Notes: generated by a model from the letters alone, not told the origin. Shown: positions 15,213 through 24,622, counted from the stretch's first letter. The stretch is 64,000 nucleotides of DNA from Symbiobacteriaceae bacterium (GCA_029239785.1 JARBUG010000005.1:1-64000); one strand, 5' to 3'. Numbers and translations: made by a program.

Positions 15213-16469
15213 GTGGCCGTTTCGCTTTACATTCATATCCCGTACTGCGTGCAGAAGTGCGGCTACTGCGACTTCAACAGTTACGCCGGCTCCCGGCCCG
15301 ACGAGCAGGAGGGCTACGTGCGCGCCCTCCTGCGCGAAATGGAGCGCTGGGCCGGGCGCCCCGAGCTGGCGGGCCAGCCCGTTCCCACTCTCTTCGTGGG
15401 CGGCGGCACACCGACCATGCTTGAGGGGCGCCACCTTGCCGCCGTCATTGCCGGCGCCCGCCGACTTTTCGCCGTTGCCCCCGGCGCCGAGGTGACCACC
15501 GAAGCGAACCCCGGCACCATCGACTTCGAAGGCGACAAGCTGAAGCTTGCCTACGAAGCGGGTGCCAACCGCATCTCCTTCGGGGTGCAGGCCCGACAGC
15601 CGCACCTGCTGGAGCGCCTGGGGCGCATTCACACGCCCGACCAGGTGGAGAAGGCCGTGGCGGCGGCCCGGGCCGCGGGGTTCAGCAACATCAACCTGGA
15701 CCTCATGTATGGCCTCCCGGGCCAAACCCCGGCCGAGTTCCGGGAAACGGTCGACTGGGCCCTCGGCCTCGGCCCCACCCACATCAGCGCCTACAGCCTG
15801 ATTGTGGAAGAGGGCACTCCGTTCTACGTTGACTACGATGCCGGGCGCCTGCCCCTGCCGCCCGAGGAGGCGGAGGAGGAGATGTTCGCCGAGGGCAAGG
15901 CAATGCTGGAAGCGGCGGGGTTCGAACACTACGAGGTATCAAATTTCGCCCGCCCCGGGCACCGTTCCCGGCATAACCAGGTTTACTGGCGGAACGAGCC
16001 CTACCTGGGTCTCGGGTGCGGGGCGCACTCCTTCCTGGAGCTGGCGGCGCCCCTGCCCAACCTCGGCGCCCCCCGTCCCCGGCTCACTGCCTCCCGGGTC
16101 CAGGGCGGGGCTGCCGTCGAAACGGCGCCCGGCGAACCCGGCCAGAAGTACCGCTTCTGGAACCTGAAAACCCCGACCGCCTACCGCGGCGCCGTGGAGC
16201 GGAGCGACTGGCCCGTCGAGGCCGGCGAAGTGATCGACCGCCCCGGGGAGATGGCCGAAACGATGATGCTCGGCCTCCGGTTGCTGGAAGGTGTCAGCGA
16301 GGAGCGCTTCCTGAACCGATTCGGTGCGACGCTCGACCAGGTTTATGGGCCGAAAATCGAGCAACTCATCGTTCATAACCTATTGGAACGGGCAGACGGA
16401 CATTTGCGTCTGACCTACCGGGGCCTGCGGCTTGGCAACCAGGTCTGGCAGGAGTTCTTGCAGGACTAA
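15213..16469 (+). CDS. hemW: Heme chaperone HemW (radical SAM)
   Basis: HemW binds heme and a radical-SAM iron-sulfur cluster and delivers heme to membrane proteins; it was formerly misnamed coproporphyrinogen dehydrogenase. The GTG at 15213 follows GGAGGAGGG and gives 418 residues. YIHIPYCVQKCGYCDFNSY holds the CxxxCxxC cluster motif, VGGGTPTML follows, and RHNQVYWRNEPYLGLGCGAHS contains the HNxxYW heme-binding motif that separates HemW from true HemN. A PhzF gene follows after 14 bp, probably in the same transcript. Confidence 0.93.
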   Translation: MAVSLYIHIPYCVQKCGYCDFNSYAGSRPDEQEGYVRALLREMERWAGRPELAGQPVPTLFVGGGTPTMLEGRHLAAVIAGARRLFAVAPGAEVTTEANPGTIDFEGDKLKLAYEAGANRISFGVQARQPHLLERLGRIHTPDQVEKAVAAARAAGFSNINLDLMYGLPGQTPAEFRETVDWALGLGPTHISAYSLIVEEGTPFYVDYDAGRLPLPPEEAEEEMFAEGKAMLEAAGFEHYEVSNFARPGHRSRHNQVYWRNEPYLGLGCGAHSFLELAAPLPNLGAPRPRLTASRVQGGAAVETAPGEPGQKYRFWNLKTPTAYRGAVERSDWPVEAGEVIDRPGEMAETMMLGLRLLEGVSEERFLNRFGATLDQVYGPKIEQLIVHNLLERADGHLRLTYRGLRLGNQVWQEFLQD

Positions 16470-16483
16470 GGAGTGACCCTCTC

Positions 16484-17386
16484 ATGCGCACACTTCCGTA
16501 CCTCTGGCTCGATGTTTTCGCCGACCGGCCCTTCGCCGGCAACGCCCTCTGCGTCGTGCTCGACGGCACCAGCCTCACCGACGCCGACATGCAGGCCATC
16601 GCCAAGGAGACAAACCTTTCGGAGACGACCTTCGTTTTGCCGCCCACCGTACCGGGCGCCACGTACCGCACCCGCATTTTCACGCCGGGCGGGGAACTGG
16701 CCTTCGCTGGCCACCCTACGCTTGGCACAGCCGCCGCCATGGCGCTGTCCGGCCGGGTGAACGGCTCGGCCTTCGTCCAGGAGACCAAGTCCGGCCTGAC
16801 CCCCCTGGAACTCATCTACGACGGCGACCGGCTGGACCGGGTCGTCATGGTCGCTCCCCGCCCGGAGTTGGCCGCTACCCCCGACCCTGCCGCCGTCGCC
16901 CGCACCCTCGGCCTCACCGCACAAGACGTCACCCCGAATGGCCTGCGCCCGGAGGTCATCTTCGCCGGCGTCAAGCACCTCGTCATACCCGTCGCATCGC
17001 CCGAGGTGCTGGCGGGCATCACGTCCGACACGGGCGCGCTCACCGCCCTCTCCAGGGAGCTAGGTGTGATTGGGGCCTACCCCTTCGCCCTGCTGCCCCG
17101 GAGCACCGACGGACAAACCGACGCCTACGCCCGTGCCCGCCTCTTCGCCCCGCTCTTCGGCATCTCCGAAGACGCGGCCACCGGTTCGGCAGCTGCCCCC
17201 CTGGGCGCCTACCTCCACTGGCACGGCCTGATGCCGGAAGGCAGCAACGCCTTCTGGTACGAACAAGGCATCGAAATGGGCCGCCCCAGTCGGCTCTGGG
17301 TCGAAGTGACCGAACCCGGCGGCACCCTCCGGGTCCGCGTTGGCGGCGAAGTCTGTCTGCTCGGAAAAGGAGAATTCCACATCTAG
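16484..17386 (+). CDS. PhzF-family isomerase
   Basis: PhzF-like proteins are diaminopimelate-epimerase-fold isomerases; only a few members have known substrates such as the phenazine precursor. The 300-residue product has the two-fold alpha-beta architecture: VFADRPFAGNALCVV at the start, the catalytic Glu in NLSETTFVLP, FAGHPTLGTAAAM, and the second-half EDAATGSAAAPLGAYL. AAGGAGTGA precedes the ATG. The gene sits 14 bp behind hemW without a phenazine gene in sight, so its substrate is unknown. Confidence 0.92.
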   Translation: MRTLPYLWLDVFADRPFAGNALCVVLDGTSLTDADMQAIAKETNLSETTFVLPPTVPGATYRTRIFTPGGELAFAGHPTLGTAAAMALSGRVNGSAFVQETKSGLTPLELIYDGDRLDRVVMVAPRPELAATPDPAAVARTLGLTAQDVTPNGLRPEVIFAGVKHLVIPVASPEVLAGITSDTGALTALSRELGVIGAYPFALLPRSTDGQTDAYARARLFAPLFGISEDAATGSAAAPLGAYLHWHGLMPEGSNAFWYEQGIEMGRPSRLWVEVTEPGGTLRVRVGGEVCLLGKGEFHI

Positions 17387-17413
17387 AACGCGATTCTGTT
17401 CGTAACTATCGGG

Positions 17414-17461
17414 TTATACACAGGGTGCGCACAAGGTATTCACAGGTTATCCTCCGTAACC
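17414..17461. other. Cluster of DnaA-box-like 9-mers
   Basis: TTATACACA (17414-17422) fits TTATNCACA exactly, and GTATTCACA (17436-17444) fits it in eight of nine positions. A small inverted repeat GGTTA-N7-TAACC (17445-17461) follows directly. The cluster lies in the 110-bp gap before the zinc-ribbon gene. Confidence 0.4.
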
Positions 17462-17496
17462 TATACCCACAATCGCACCCTGGGAGAAATCACCCG

Positions 17497-17784
17497 ATGA
17501 AGTCTATGCCACATAACCAGTGCCGCCGCTGCGGGCGGCTGCACGATGAAGCCTGGAACATGGTCGACCCCGATGGCTGCTGGGCGGTCACCACGGCCCA
17601 ATGTGAATGCGGCCACGTTTGGACTATCATTCATACAGCGGCGGTCAACATGCCGCTGGTCCGCAATTGGATTGTGCGCGGCTGCGACCCGGCCCAAGGG
17701 CCGGTGGCCGTCGTTCGCAGCGTTCCCTGGCAGCAATTCCGGCTGGAAGGCGTCACACCGACTCTCGTTTCGGCGGCCTCGTAA
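17497..17784 (+). CDS. Small putative zinc-ribbon protein
   Basis: The ATG at 17497 has GGGAGAA upstream; a longer frame starts in the DnaA-box region without a ribosome-binding site. The 95-residue product has CRRCG near residue 9 and a later set of Cys (around residues 28, 36 and 38, within QCECGHVW), a pattern suited to one zinc site. I recognise no named family. It precedes the CYTH gene by about 100 bp on the same strand. Confidence 0.6.
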   Translation: MKSMPHNQCRRCGRLHDEAWNMVDPDGCWAVTTAQCECGHVWTIIHTAAVNMPLVRNWIVRGCDPAQGPVAVVRSVPWQQFRLEGVTPTLVSAAS

Positions 17785-17882
17785 CTCGGTCACTAGCCGT
17801 GCGAGCATTACAGCGGAAGTTTGGCATGCCCGTTGGGCATACTTTTCACAAGGACACGGCTGAAGAGAAGGCGGGGCATTCG

Positions 17883-18542
17883 GTGGAAGTAGAAATCAAG
17901 TTGAACGTCAAGCCGGCCATCGTCGGCGGTCCCATTATGCTGTTTACAAAGCTTACCATGCAGCCTCAGCTTGCGGGTTTCCCGCTGGGCGATATCACCA
18001 AGCATGAGATCATGGACATGTATTACGACACGGCCGATGGCGCCCTCGCCAAAGCCGGCGCCGGACTGCGGTCCCGCATTCAGGACGGAGTACCCTACCT
18101 CACCCTGAAAATCGGTCGTTACCGCGACGGGTCTTTAACCGGCCGCGAAGAGTTCGAAGAGGTCCTTACCCAGGAACGTGTCGACTGGATCATGTCCCAA
18201 GCCCGCGACATTGTGGGTGAGGGCCCGTTCTCGGCGGAGGACTTCCACGCCGGCAAACCGACTGGCGGCCTCATCCCCATTCTCATCGTTGGTACGGCAC
18301 GGCTTGTCCGGCCCATCGGCGAAGTAGCGGAACTCACGCTCGACATGATCGAATACCCCGGCCTAACGGCCAACCCGTTCTTCGACATTGAAGTCGAGTC
18401 CAAGGCCGGCAAAATGGGTGAGCGTATCCTCCGGTCCGTTGAAACCGAGCTCTACAATCTGGCCGAGGGCAACCTGGCCCCAGCAGCGCTCTCCAAACTG
18501 GAACGTGGCCTCAAGCTCAAAGAAAAGGCGGGCGTCCGCTAA
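17883..18542 (+). CDS. CYTH-domain protein (triphosphate tunnel metalloenzyme family)
   Basis: The signature ExExK appears as VEVEIKLNV at the very start. Later residues fit the CYTH barrel: YYDTADGALAKAGAGLRSRI, YLTLKIGR, REEFEE, FFDIEVESKAG. CYTH enzymes hydrolyse or cyclise triphosphate substrates such as inorganic triphosphate or ATP with metal ions. I prefer the GTG at 17883, because the ExExK motif usually opens the protein (219 residues). An ATG at 17826 would add 19 residues and has only a weak ribosome-binding site. A terminator follows. Confidence 0.8.
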   Translation: MEVEIKLNVKPAIVGGPIMLFTKLTMQPQLAGFPLGDITKHEIMDMYYDTADGALAKAGAGLRSRIQDGVPYLTLKIGRYRDGSLTGREEFEEVLTQERVDWIMSQARDIVGEGPFSAEDFHAGKPTGGLIPILIVGTARLVRPIGEVAELTLDMIEYPGLTANPFFDIEVESKAGKMGERILRSVETELYNLAEGNLAPAALSKLERGLKLKEKAGVR

Positions 18543-18559
18543 GTCAGCATGATTCATCA

Positions 18560-18591
18560 GACCCACCCAACTCGGGGTGGGTCTTTTCTCC
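18560..18591 (+). terminator. Terminator after the CYTH gene
   Basis: A perfect 9-bp stem (18560-18568 with 18575-18583) with a 6-nt loop is followed by TTTTCTCC. Confidence 0.85.
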
Positions 18592-18697
18592 TTCTGTTTC
18601 TGTAACAGCAGTCGAACAATGTGAATGTCATATACGTATCGGTAAGTAGTTGCCTTGCCCCGGCTCCATTCCACCAAGCAATAGGAGGAATGAACCG

Positions 18698-19714
18698 ATG
18701 CTTCGCATGTTTTACGAGGCGGATGCCGATTTGCGTTACCTGGTAGAGAGAAGGATCGCCGTCATCGGGTTTGGCAGTCAGGGCCACGCACACGCACTTA
18801 ACCTCCAGGAGAGCGGGCTCAATGTGACGGTGGGCCTGCGCCCCGGGCGCCCCTCCTGGAACAGGGCTAAGGAGGCAGGTCTGAACGTCGCCTCCATTCC
18901 CGAAGCAGCCGCAGCGGCAGACGTGATCATGCTCCTCATCAACGACGAGAAGCAGGGCGCTGTCTATGAAGCCGAAATCGCCCCGCACCTGAGCCCCGGC
19001 AAGGCCATTGCCTTCGGGCACGGCTTCTCAATCCACTTCGGCCAGGTGCAGCCGCCGCCCGGGGTCGATGTTTTCATGGTTGCCCCCAAGGGGCCCGGTC
19101 ACCTGGTGCGGCGTACCTACCGGGAAGGCAAGGGCGTCCCCTGCCTCATCGCCGTCCACCAGGACGCATCCGGTCACTGCCGCAATCTGGCGCTAGCCTG
19201 GGCCAAGGGTATCGGCGGCACCCGCGCCGGCGTCATCGAGACGACGTTCAAGGAAGAGTGCGAGTCCGATCTATTCGGCGAACAGTCCGTCCTCTGCGGC
19301 GGAGTGACGCAGCTAGTCAAGTACGGCTTTGAAACCCTTACCGAGGCGGGATACGCCCCTGAGATCGCCTATTTTGAGTGCCTCCATGAGCTAAAGCTGA
19401 TCGTGGACCTTATGTACGAAGGCGGCATGGCGTCCATGCGCTACAGCGTCAGCGATACCGCCGAGTATGGCGACTATGTCTCCGGTCCCCGCGTCATCGG
19501 GCCGGAAGTGAAGGAGCGCATGAAGGCGGTCCTGTCGGAGATCCAGAACGGCGGATTCGCGAAGCAATGGATCCTGGAAAACCAGGTCGGCCGCCCGCAG
19601 TTCAGCGCCCTCCGCCGCCAAAATGCCCAGCATCCAATCGAAACGGTAGGCAGTAAACTCCGAACCATGATGAGTTGGCTGCCGAAGCCCGTCGGGCAAG
19701 CTGGGAACGAATAA
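18698..19714 (+). CDS. ilvC: Ketol-acid reductoisomerase
   Basis: IlvC rearranges and reduces acetolactate or acetohydroxybutyrate with NAD(P)H and magnesium in valine, leucine and isoleucine synthesis. The ATG at 18698 follows AGGAGGAA and gives 338 residues, the short class I form. The Rossmann loop [17 protein letters not shown] is near residue 20. Metal-site residues appear in [15 protein letters not shown] (about residue 185) and [18 protein letters not shown] (about residue 225). leuB follows after 18 bp. The 114-bp gap upstream shows no T-box or leader peptide that I can see. Confidence 0.97.
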   Translation: MLRMFYEADADLRYLVERRIAVIGFGSQGHAHALNLQESGLNVTVGLRPGRPSWNRAKEAGLNVASIPEAAAAADVIMLLINDEKQGAVYEAEIAPHLSPGKAIAFGHGFSIHFGQVQPPPGVDVFMVAPKGPGHLVRRTYREGKGVPCLIAVHQDASGHCRNLALAWAKGIGGTRAGVIETTFKEECESDLFGEQSVLCGGVTQLVKYGFETLTEAGYAPEIAYFECLHELKLIVDLMYEGGMASMRYSVSDTAEYGDYVSGPRVIGPEVKERMKAVLSEIQNGGFAKQWILENQVGRPQFSALRRQNAQHPIETVGSKLRTMMSWLPKPVGQAGNE

Positions 19715-19732
19715 ACGGGGAGGAACCCGGCC

Positions 19733-20809
19733 ATGGCGTACCAGATTGCCGTGATGGCTGGCGACGGTATTGGCACGGAAGTGATAGCGGAGGCGATAAA
19801 AGTCCTTCGCAAAGCAGCAGACCGGTTCGGGTTGCAGGTTGAGCTCCGAGAAGGGCTGGTGGGCGGAGTTGCCTACGAACGCAGGGGGCATCCGCTCCCC
19901 CCTGAGACACTGAAGTTGGCCCGTGAGAGCCAGGCCATTCTATTTGGAGCGGTCGGCGGCGGGCAGTGGGATCATCTCCCCCTGCACCTGCGCCCCGAGG
20001 CGGCCATCCTCGGACTCCGCAAGGAACTGGGCCTGTTCGCGAACCTACGCCCCTGTACCACCCACCCCTCGCTGCTCGGCCGCTCTCCACTACGGTCTGA
20101 GGTCATCGGGTCTGGCATTGATCTGATCGTCGTGAGGGAGCTTACCGGCGGCCTTTACTTTGGCCAGCCCAAGGGCGCCCAGGTTTACGATGGCGCCGAC
20201 CGCGTCGTCGACACACTCGCCTACACCGACGAAGAGATCACCCGCATCCTCCGTCTGGCGTTCGACCTCGCGTTGACGCGCAAGGGCCGGCTCTGTTCGG
20301 TCGACAAGGCCAACGTACTGGCTACGGGCCGCCGCTGGCGGGAACTGGCTACGGCGATCGGCAGCCATGAGTACCCGTCGGTCGACCTTAGCCACCTCTA
20401 CGTCGACAACTGTGCGATGCAGCTTGTGATCAACCCGGCTCAGTTCGACGTCGTTGTTACGGAAAACACGTTCGGCGATATTCTAAGTGACATCTCGGCC
20501 GTGCTGCCGGGCTCCATCGGGCTCCTCCCCAGCGCCAGTGTCGGCGCCGAAGGAGTGGCCCTCTACGAGCCTGTCCACGGGAGTGCCCCTGACATTGCCG
20601 GCCAGAACAAAGCCAATCCGCTCGCGACCATTCTCTGTGTGGCCATGATGCTCCAACATTCATTCGGACATCAAGAGGCGGCACACGCGGTCGAGGCGGC
20701 GGTGGCCCGGGTGCTGGATGCCGGCTACCGTACGGGCGACCTCCATCAACCCGGTTGTGAGTTGGTGGGAACGGACCGCATGGGCGATCTTGTGGCCAAT
20801 GCGATATGA
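19733..20809 (+). CDS. leuB: 3-isopropylmalate dehydrogenase
   Basis: LeuB oxidatively decarboxylates 3-isopropylmalate with NAD in the third leucine-specific step. The 358-residue length is standard. IAVMAGDGIGTEV opens the protein, the substrate-binding RELTGGLYFG is near residue 138, the metal/substrate segment SVDKANVL near residue 186 and TENTFGDILSDISA near residue 242, and the NAD-binding YEPVHGSAPDIAG near residue 282. GGGAGGA precedes the ATG. It forms a two-gene unit with ilvC, away from leuCD and leuA. A 15-bp-stem terminator follows. Confidence 0.97.
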   Translation: MAYQIAVMAGDGIGTEVIAEAIKVLRKAADRFGLQVELREGLVGGVAYERRGHPLPPETLKLARESQAILFGAVGGGQWDHLPLHLRPEAAILGLRKELGLFANLRPCTTHPSLLGRSPLRSEVIGSGIDLIVVRELTGGLYFGQPKGAQVYDGADRVVDTLAYTDEEITRILRLAFDLALTRKGRLCSVDKANVLATGRRWRELATAIGSHEYPSVDLSHLYVDNCAMQLVINPAQFDVVVTENTFGDILSDISAVLPGSIGLLPSASVGAEGVALYEPVHGSAPDIAGQNKANPLATILCVAMMLQHSFGHQEAAHAVEAAVARVLDAGYRTGDLHQPGCELVGTDRMGDLVANAI

Positions 20810-20815
20810 GCGCAA

Positions 20816-20849
20816 AGCGAAGGACCCGCCACCCGGCGGGTCCTTCGCT
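20816..20849. terminator. Bidirectional terminator between leuB and the HMG-CoA lyase gene
   Basis: A perfect 15-bp stem (20816-20830 with 20835-20849) with a 4-nt loop lies between two convergent genes. Confidence 0.9.
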
Positions 20850-20851
20850 CT

Positions 20852-21769
20852 TCAGGTGGCCGGAAACAGCCGTGACCTGGGGCCGGCCTTCAGTACTTGT
20901 CCCGGGAGTTCCCGGCCCAACGTCTCTTCCATGAGACGGGCTGCGTCGAGCAGTGCGGCCAGGTCAATGCCGGTTTCAACGCCCATTTCATGGAGCATGT
21001 GCACCGTGTCCTCGGTGCAGATGTTCCCCGTGGCTTTGGGGGCGAAGGGACAACCGCCAATGCCGCCCACCGATGCTTCAAAGCAGGTAACGCCGGCTGC
21101 CATGCCGCCCAGCACGTTGGCCAGGCCTGCCCCCCGGGTGTTGTGGAAGTGCAGGATCACTGGCAGTTCGGGCCACTGGTCCAGCAGCAGCCCGGCGAGC
21201 CGCTCGACCTGCGCCGGGTTGGCCATCCCTGTTGTGTCCGAGAGGCAGACGCCGTCCACGCCCAGGGCAACCAGGGCCGCCACAAGCGACCGTACGCGCT
21301 TCTCATCGACCGCACCCTCAAAGGGACAGCCAAACGCCGTGCCGAGGCCACCCACAAAGCGAACCCCGGCCTCATGCGCTAGCCTTGCCATCTCCGCAGC
21401 CTGCCTCAGCGACTCGCTCACGGGCATTTGTACATTACGGTGGTTAAATGTCTCTGAGCACATTATGACGCACCGGATCTCGTCTACCCCGGCGGCCAGG
21501 GCCCGCTCGGCACCCCGCCGATTCGGCACCAGGGCTGCATAGGCGATGCCGGGCGCACGATTTTCCCGTGCGGTGACAGCCTCGGCGTCGGCCATTTGCG
21601 GAACGACCCGTGGATGGACAAAGGCTGTGGCCTCCAGCATGGGAACGCCGGCCCTGGCAATCGCATGGGCCAGCGCGACTTTCCGTTCCGTGGGGATGAA
21701 CCGGGGCTCGCTCTGTATTCCGTCCCGCAGGCCAACTTCAATGAGCTTCACCCGACCCGGCAATCGCAC
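20852..21769 (-). CDS. Hydroxymethylglutaryl-CoA lyase-like enzyme
   Basis: Members of this DRE-TIM metallolyase family cleave 3-hydroxy-3-methylglutaryl-CoA to acetyl-CoA and acetoacetate, or related acyl-CoAs. The 305-residue product shows EVGLRDGIQSE near residue 11 (metal Asp and catalytic Arg), LSDTTGMANP near residue 195, HFHNTRGAGLANV near residue 225 (metal His residues) and VGGIGGCPFAPKATGN near residue 258, which carries the conserved catalytic Cys. The GTG start lies five bases after the CoA-transferase stop, implying coupling. It is the last gene of the minus-strand transporter/CoA operon. HMG-CoA is the best guess for substrate; other branched hydroxyacyl-CoAs are possible. Confidence 0.88.
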   Translation of the reverse strand: MRLPGRVKLIEVGLRDGIQSEPRFIPTERKVALAHAIARAGVPMLEATAFVHPRVVPQMADAEAVTARENRAPGIAYAALVPNRRGAERALAAGVDEIRCVIMCSETFNHRNVQMPVSESLRQAAEMARLAHEAGVRFVGGLGTAFGCPFEGAVDEKRVRSLVAALVALGVDGVCLSDTTGMANPAQVERLAGLLLDQWPELPVILHFHNTRGAGLANVLGGMAAGVTCFEASVGGIGGCPFAPKATGNICTEDTVHMLHEMGVETGIDLAALLDAARLMEETLGRELPGQVLKAGPRSRLFPAT

Positions 21770-21774
21770 GGCCG

Positions 21775-22974
21775 TTACACCACCTTCCGTGCACGGAGCG
21801 CCGCGATCTGCTCCCCGCTCAGGCCCAGCATTTCCCGCAGTACTTCTTCGGTATGCTCGCCCAGGGCGGGCCCGGGCCAGCGAATATCGCCGGGCGTTTC
21901 GCTCAGTTTTGGCACCACGCCGGGCATTCTGACCGGCCCGTCCGGCAGCATCACCGTCCGAATCATCTCGCGGGCCAGGTACTGCGGGTCATTTACCATG
22001 TCGGCGGCCGTGTATATGCGTCCCGCTGGCGTGCCCGCTTCCTCGCACACCGCCAGCACCTCGTCGCTGGCGCGTGAGGCCGCCCATTGCTCAATGGCAT
22101 GCTCCAGCAGGTCGGCGTGAGCGGCCCGTCCCTCGTTTGACCGGAATCGCGGGTCTTCACCCAGGTCGCCCCGGCCGATTGCAGCCATGAACCGGCGGAA
22201 AATCGAATCGCCGTTTGCCCCAATCGCCACATACTGCCCATCGCCACAGGCGTAGGTGGACGACGGAGACACACCAGGCAGCCTGTTCCCTGTGCGCTCC
22301 CGCACATACCCGAAACGGTCGTACTCAGGAATCAGCGACTCCATGATACTAAAGACCGCTTCATAAAGGGCAACATCGATCATCTGACCGCGCCGAGAGC
22401 CGCTGGCATCACGGTTGTAGGCGGCCATCACGGCCCCAAGCGCCCCATAAAGCCCTGCAAGGGTGTCTCCCAGGGAGACACCCGAGCGCACGGGAGGCCG
22501 GTCAGGAAATCCCGTCACGTACCTGAGACCGCCGACCGCTTCCCCGACGTTGCCAAACCCCGGCTTCTCCCGGTCGGGCCCGTCCTGGCCGTATCCGGAG
22601 ATACGCACCATAATCAAGTGCGGATAAAGGGCATGGAGTCGCTCCCAGCCCAATCCCCAGCCTTCCAGTGTGCCGGGACGAAAGTTCTCCACAACAATAT
22701 CGGCGTGGCCGGCCAGCTCTCGGGCCAACTCCTGCCCCGCCTCCGTACGCAAGTCCAGTGTAACGCTCTTCTTGTTCCGGGCTTGCACGTACCACCACAG
22801 GGAAGTCCCTCCAGCCATGAGCCGCCAGGTTCGGAGGGGGTCGCCCGTTCCAGGCTGTTCCAGCTTGATGACGGTGGCTCCGAACTCAGCCAGTAAGCGT
22901 GTGCAAAATGGCCCGGCAACGAATTGTCCCAACTCTAACACAGTCAGTCCGGTCAGTGGTGGGTGCTTGATCAT
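21775..22974 (-). CDS. CaiB/BaiF family III CoA-transferase
   Basis: Family III CoA-transferases move CoA between carboxylic acids through an aspartyl-CoA thioester. The 399-residue product begins LTGLTVLELGQFVAGPFCTRLL, with RNKKSVTLDL and DIVVENFRPGTLEGWGLGW typical of the family. The catalytic Asp is in GVSLGDTLAGLYGALG, near residue 169. AAAGGAGG precedes the ATG. It is translationally linked to the HMG-CoA-lyase-like gene and lies 57 bp after the ABC permease gene. The set suggests import of a carboxylic acid, CoA activation and cleavage (inference). Confidence 0.93.
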   Translation of the reverse strand: MIKHPPLTGLTVLELGQFVAGPFCTRLLAEFGATVIKLEQPGTGDPLRTWRLMAGGTSLWWYVQARNKKSVTLDLRTEAGQELARELAGHADIVVENFRPGTLEGWGLGWERLHALYPHLIMVRISGYGQDGPDREKPGFGNVGEAVGGLRYVTGFPDRPPVRSGVSLGDTLAGLYGALGAVMAAYNRDASGSRRGQMIDVALYEAVFSIMESLIPEYDRFGYVRERTGNRLPGVSPSSTYACGDGQYVAIGANGDSIFRRFMAAIGRGDLGEDPRFRSNEGRAAHADLLEHAIEQWAASRASDEVLAVCEEAGTPAGRIYTAADMVNDPQYLAREMIRTVMLPDGPVRMPGVVPKLSETPGDIRWPGPALGEHTEEVLREMLGLSGEQIAALRARKVV

Positions 22975-23031
22975 AAAGCCCCTCCTTTAGGTGAAGGCCG
23001 CTCCATCTCGAAGTGGATGTCTCTATCTGTC

Positions 23032-23805
23032 TTATGAAACTCGCCAGGGCGTCAAAAGCCGCTCCACACGCCGCAGCAACCCGTTCATGACCAGCACCAT
23101 CATCGAAAGAACCAGCAGCCCTGCGAACACGCCCGTGGAATCCAGGTTTCCCTGCGAGAGTGCAATTTGGAATCCCACGCCCCGGCCTGCGCCCATGTAC
23201 TCGCCGATCACAGCCCCCGCCAGGGCGAAGCCGACGCTCGAACGCAGACTCGAAAAGACCCAAACCAGTGCCGAGGGAAGCTGAACGTGAAGCAGCAAGT
23301 CCAGCCGTGATGCACCCATCAGCCGCACCTTGTGCAGGACGTTCTCTTCCACTTCCTGCAGGCCGCTCAGGGTTCCAAAGAAGACGATGAACAGAACCAG
23401 GCTGGCAGCCAACATGGCCTTTGACGTCAGTCCCAGCCCGAACCAGAGAATGAAGAGCGGACCGAAGACCGCACGCGGCATGGCGTTGGCCACGTCAACA
23501 GCAGGCTGGATGACCCGATAGACCAGGGGGCTGTAGAAGCAGACAAGTGCAAGTATCAGACCGGCGACGACGCCGAGAAGAAAGCCCGCGACTGTCTCCA
23601 GGGTCGTATGAAAGGCGTGGATATGAAGGTCTCCTGCTGTGATCCATTGCCAGAGTTTATCTGCAATTTTCGAGGGCCGACTAACGAAGAACTGAAAGGT
23701 GATATCCCGGCGTGCCGACCACTCCCAGGCGCCAAGGAGCAAGAGGGCGAGCACCAACTGCATCCCGATGACGAGCCAGCGGCCCGAGTTACGACTGCGA
23801 AACAC
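23032..23805 (-). CDS. ABC transporter permease, SsuC/TauC (NitT/TauT) family
   Basis: The GTG at 23805 overlaps the 3' end of the ATPase gene by 17 bp and has GGGGAGG 12 bases upstream; longer frames run inside the ATPase. The 257-residue product has about six membrane helices and the coupling segment EVEENVLHKVRLMGASRLDLLLHVQLPSA-type region with the EAA-loop G. NitT/TauT permeases import sulfonates, nitrate, taurine, thiamine or riboflavin precursors or aromatic acids. No binding-protein gene lies in this operon. Confidence 0.9.
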   Translation of the reverse strand: MFRSRNSGRWLVIGMQLVLALLLLGAWEWSARRDITFQFFVSRPSKIADKLWQWITAGDLHIHAFHTTLETVAGFLLGVVAGLILALVCFYSPLVYRVIQPAVDVANAMPRAVFGPLFILWFGLGLTSKAMLAASLVLFIVFFGTLSGLQEVEENVLHKVRLMGASRLDLLLHVQLPSALVWVFSSLRSSVGFALAGAVIGEYMGAGRGVGFQIALSQGNLDSTGVFAGLLVLSMMVLVMNGLLRRVERLLTPWRVS

Positions 23806-24622
23806 AGCTAGAAAGCACCTCCCCGCGCAATTCGCCCCAGATCGCTGCATAGAGCCGCTGGAACTCGGGTGACAGCCGAATATCAATCAGGTTACGAGGC
23901 CGCGGCAGATCGATCGGATAGACGGCCTTTACTTGTGCCGGCCTGGCCGAAAGCACCACAATCTCATCTGCCAGACCGATCGCTTCCTCCAGATCGTGGG
24001 TGACAAACAGGACCGTAGACTTCTGCTTGGTCCACAGGGTCAGCAGTTCGCTCCCAATCAGGGCGCGGTTGTGAACATCCAAGGCAGAGAGCGGTTCGTC
24101 CATGAGCAGGAGTTTGGGATGATGAATGAGCGCCTGCGCCAAGGCCACTCGCTTGCGCATGCCGCCTGACAGCTGAGCGGGGTATGCCTGAGCGAAAGGT
24201 GCCAGCCCCGTCCGACGCAGCCAGTCGGCGACCAGTTCCCGCACTTCAACTTCAGGGCGACGTTGGATTCTCAGGGGCAAGCAGATGTTCTCTTTCACGG
24301 TCTTCCAGGCCAGCAGGCCGTCGCTCTGGAAGACGTAGCCCACTTCGTTGGCCAGCCCCTGGAGCGGTTGACCCAACAGCGATACCGAGCCCGAACTGGG
24401 TTTGTGGAGACCTGCTGCAAGGTGCAGCAGTGTAGATTTGCCACACCCGCTGGGGCCAACCAGTGCAACAAACTTGCCCGGAGACACCTGTAGACTGACC
24501 CGCTCGAGTGCTTGTATGGTTTGGTCTCCACGCTGGTATGAAAAGGAAACGTTGTCAAACGAAATCGCGGCCGGAAGCTCATATCCGGGGGAAGCGGCTA
24601 CCAGCCGCTGTGCTGTTTGCAT
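23789..24622 (-). CDS. ABC transporter ATP-binding protein, SsuB/TauB family
   Basis: The 277-residue product has Walker A GPSGCGKST near residue 56, the Q-loop in YVFQSDGLLAWKTV, the signature LSGGMRKRVALAQAL and Walker B LLLMDEPLSALD, with the H-loop VTHDLEEA. These are typical of the NitT/TauT importer ATPases. AGGGAGGG lies before the ATG. It is the first gene of a four-gene minus-strand unit: ATPase, permease, CoA-transferase, lyase. A near-consensus promoter is present at 24665-24693. The partner binding protein may be the orphan at 29666. Confidence 0.93.
   Translation of the reverse strand: MQTAQRLVAASPGYELPAAISFDNVSFSYQRGDQTIQALERVSLQVSPGKFVALVGPSGCGKSTLLHLAAGLHKPSSGSVSLLGQPLQGLANEVGYVFQSDGLLAWKTVKENICLPLRIQRRPEVEVRELVADWLRRTGLAPFAQAYPAQLSGGMRKRVALAQALIHHPKLLLMDEPLSALDVHNRALIGSELLTLWTKQKSTVLFVTHDLEEAIGLADEIVVLSARPAQVKAVYPIDLPRPRNLIDIRLSPEFQRLYAAIWGELRGEVLSSCVSQS

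Noticed and set aside
18584-18697. T-box riboswitch or leader peptide before ilvC
   Set aside because: I looked for the conserved T-box sequence, a specifier loop and a Leu/Val-rich leader ORF and found none.
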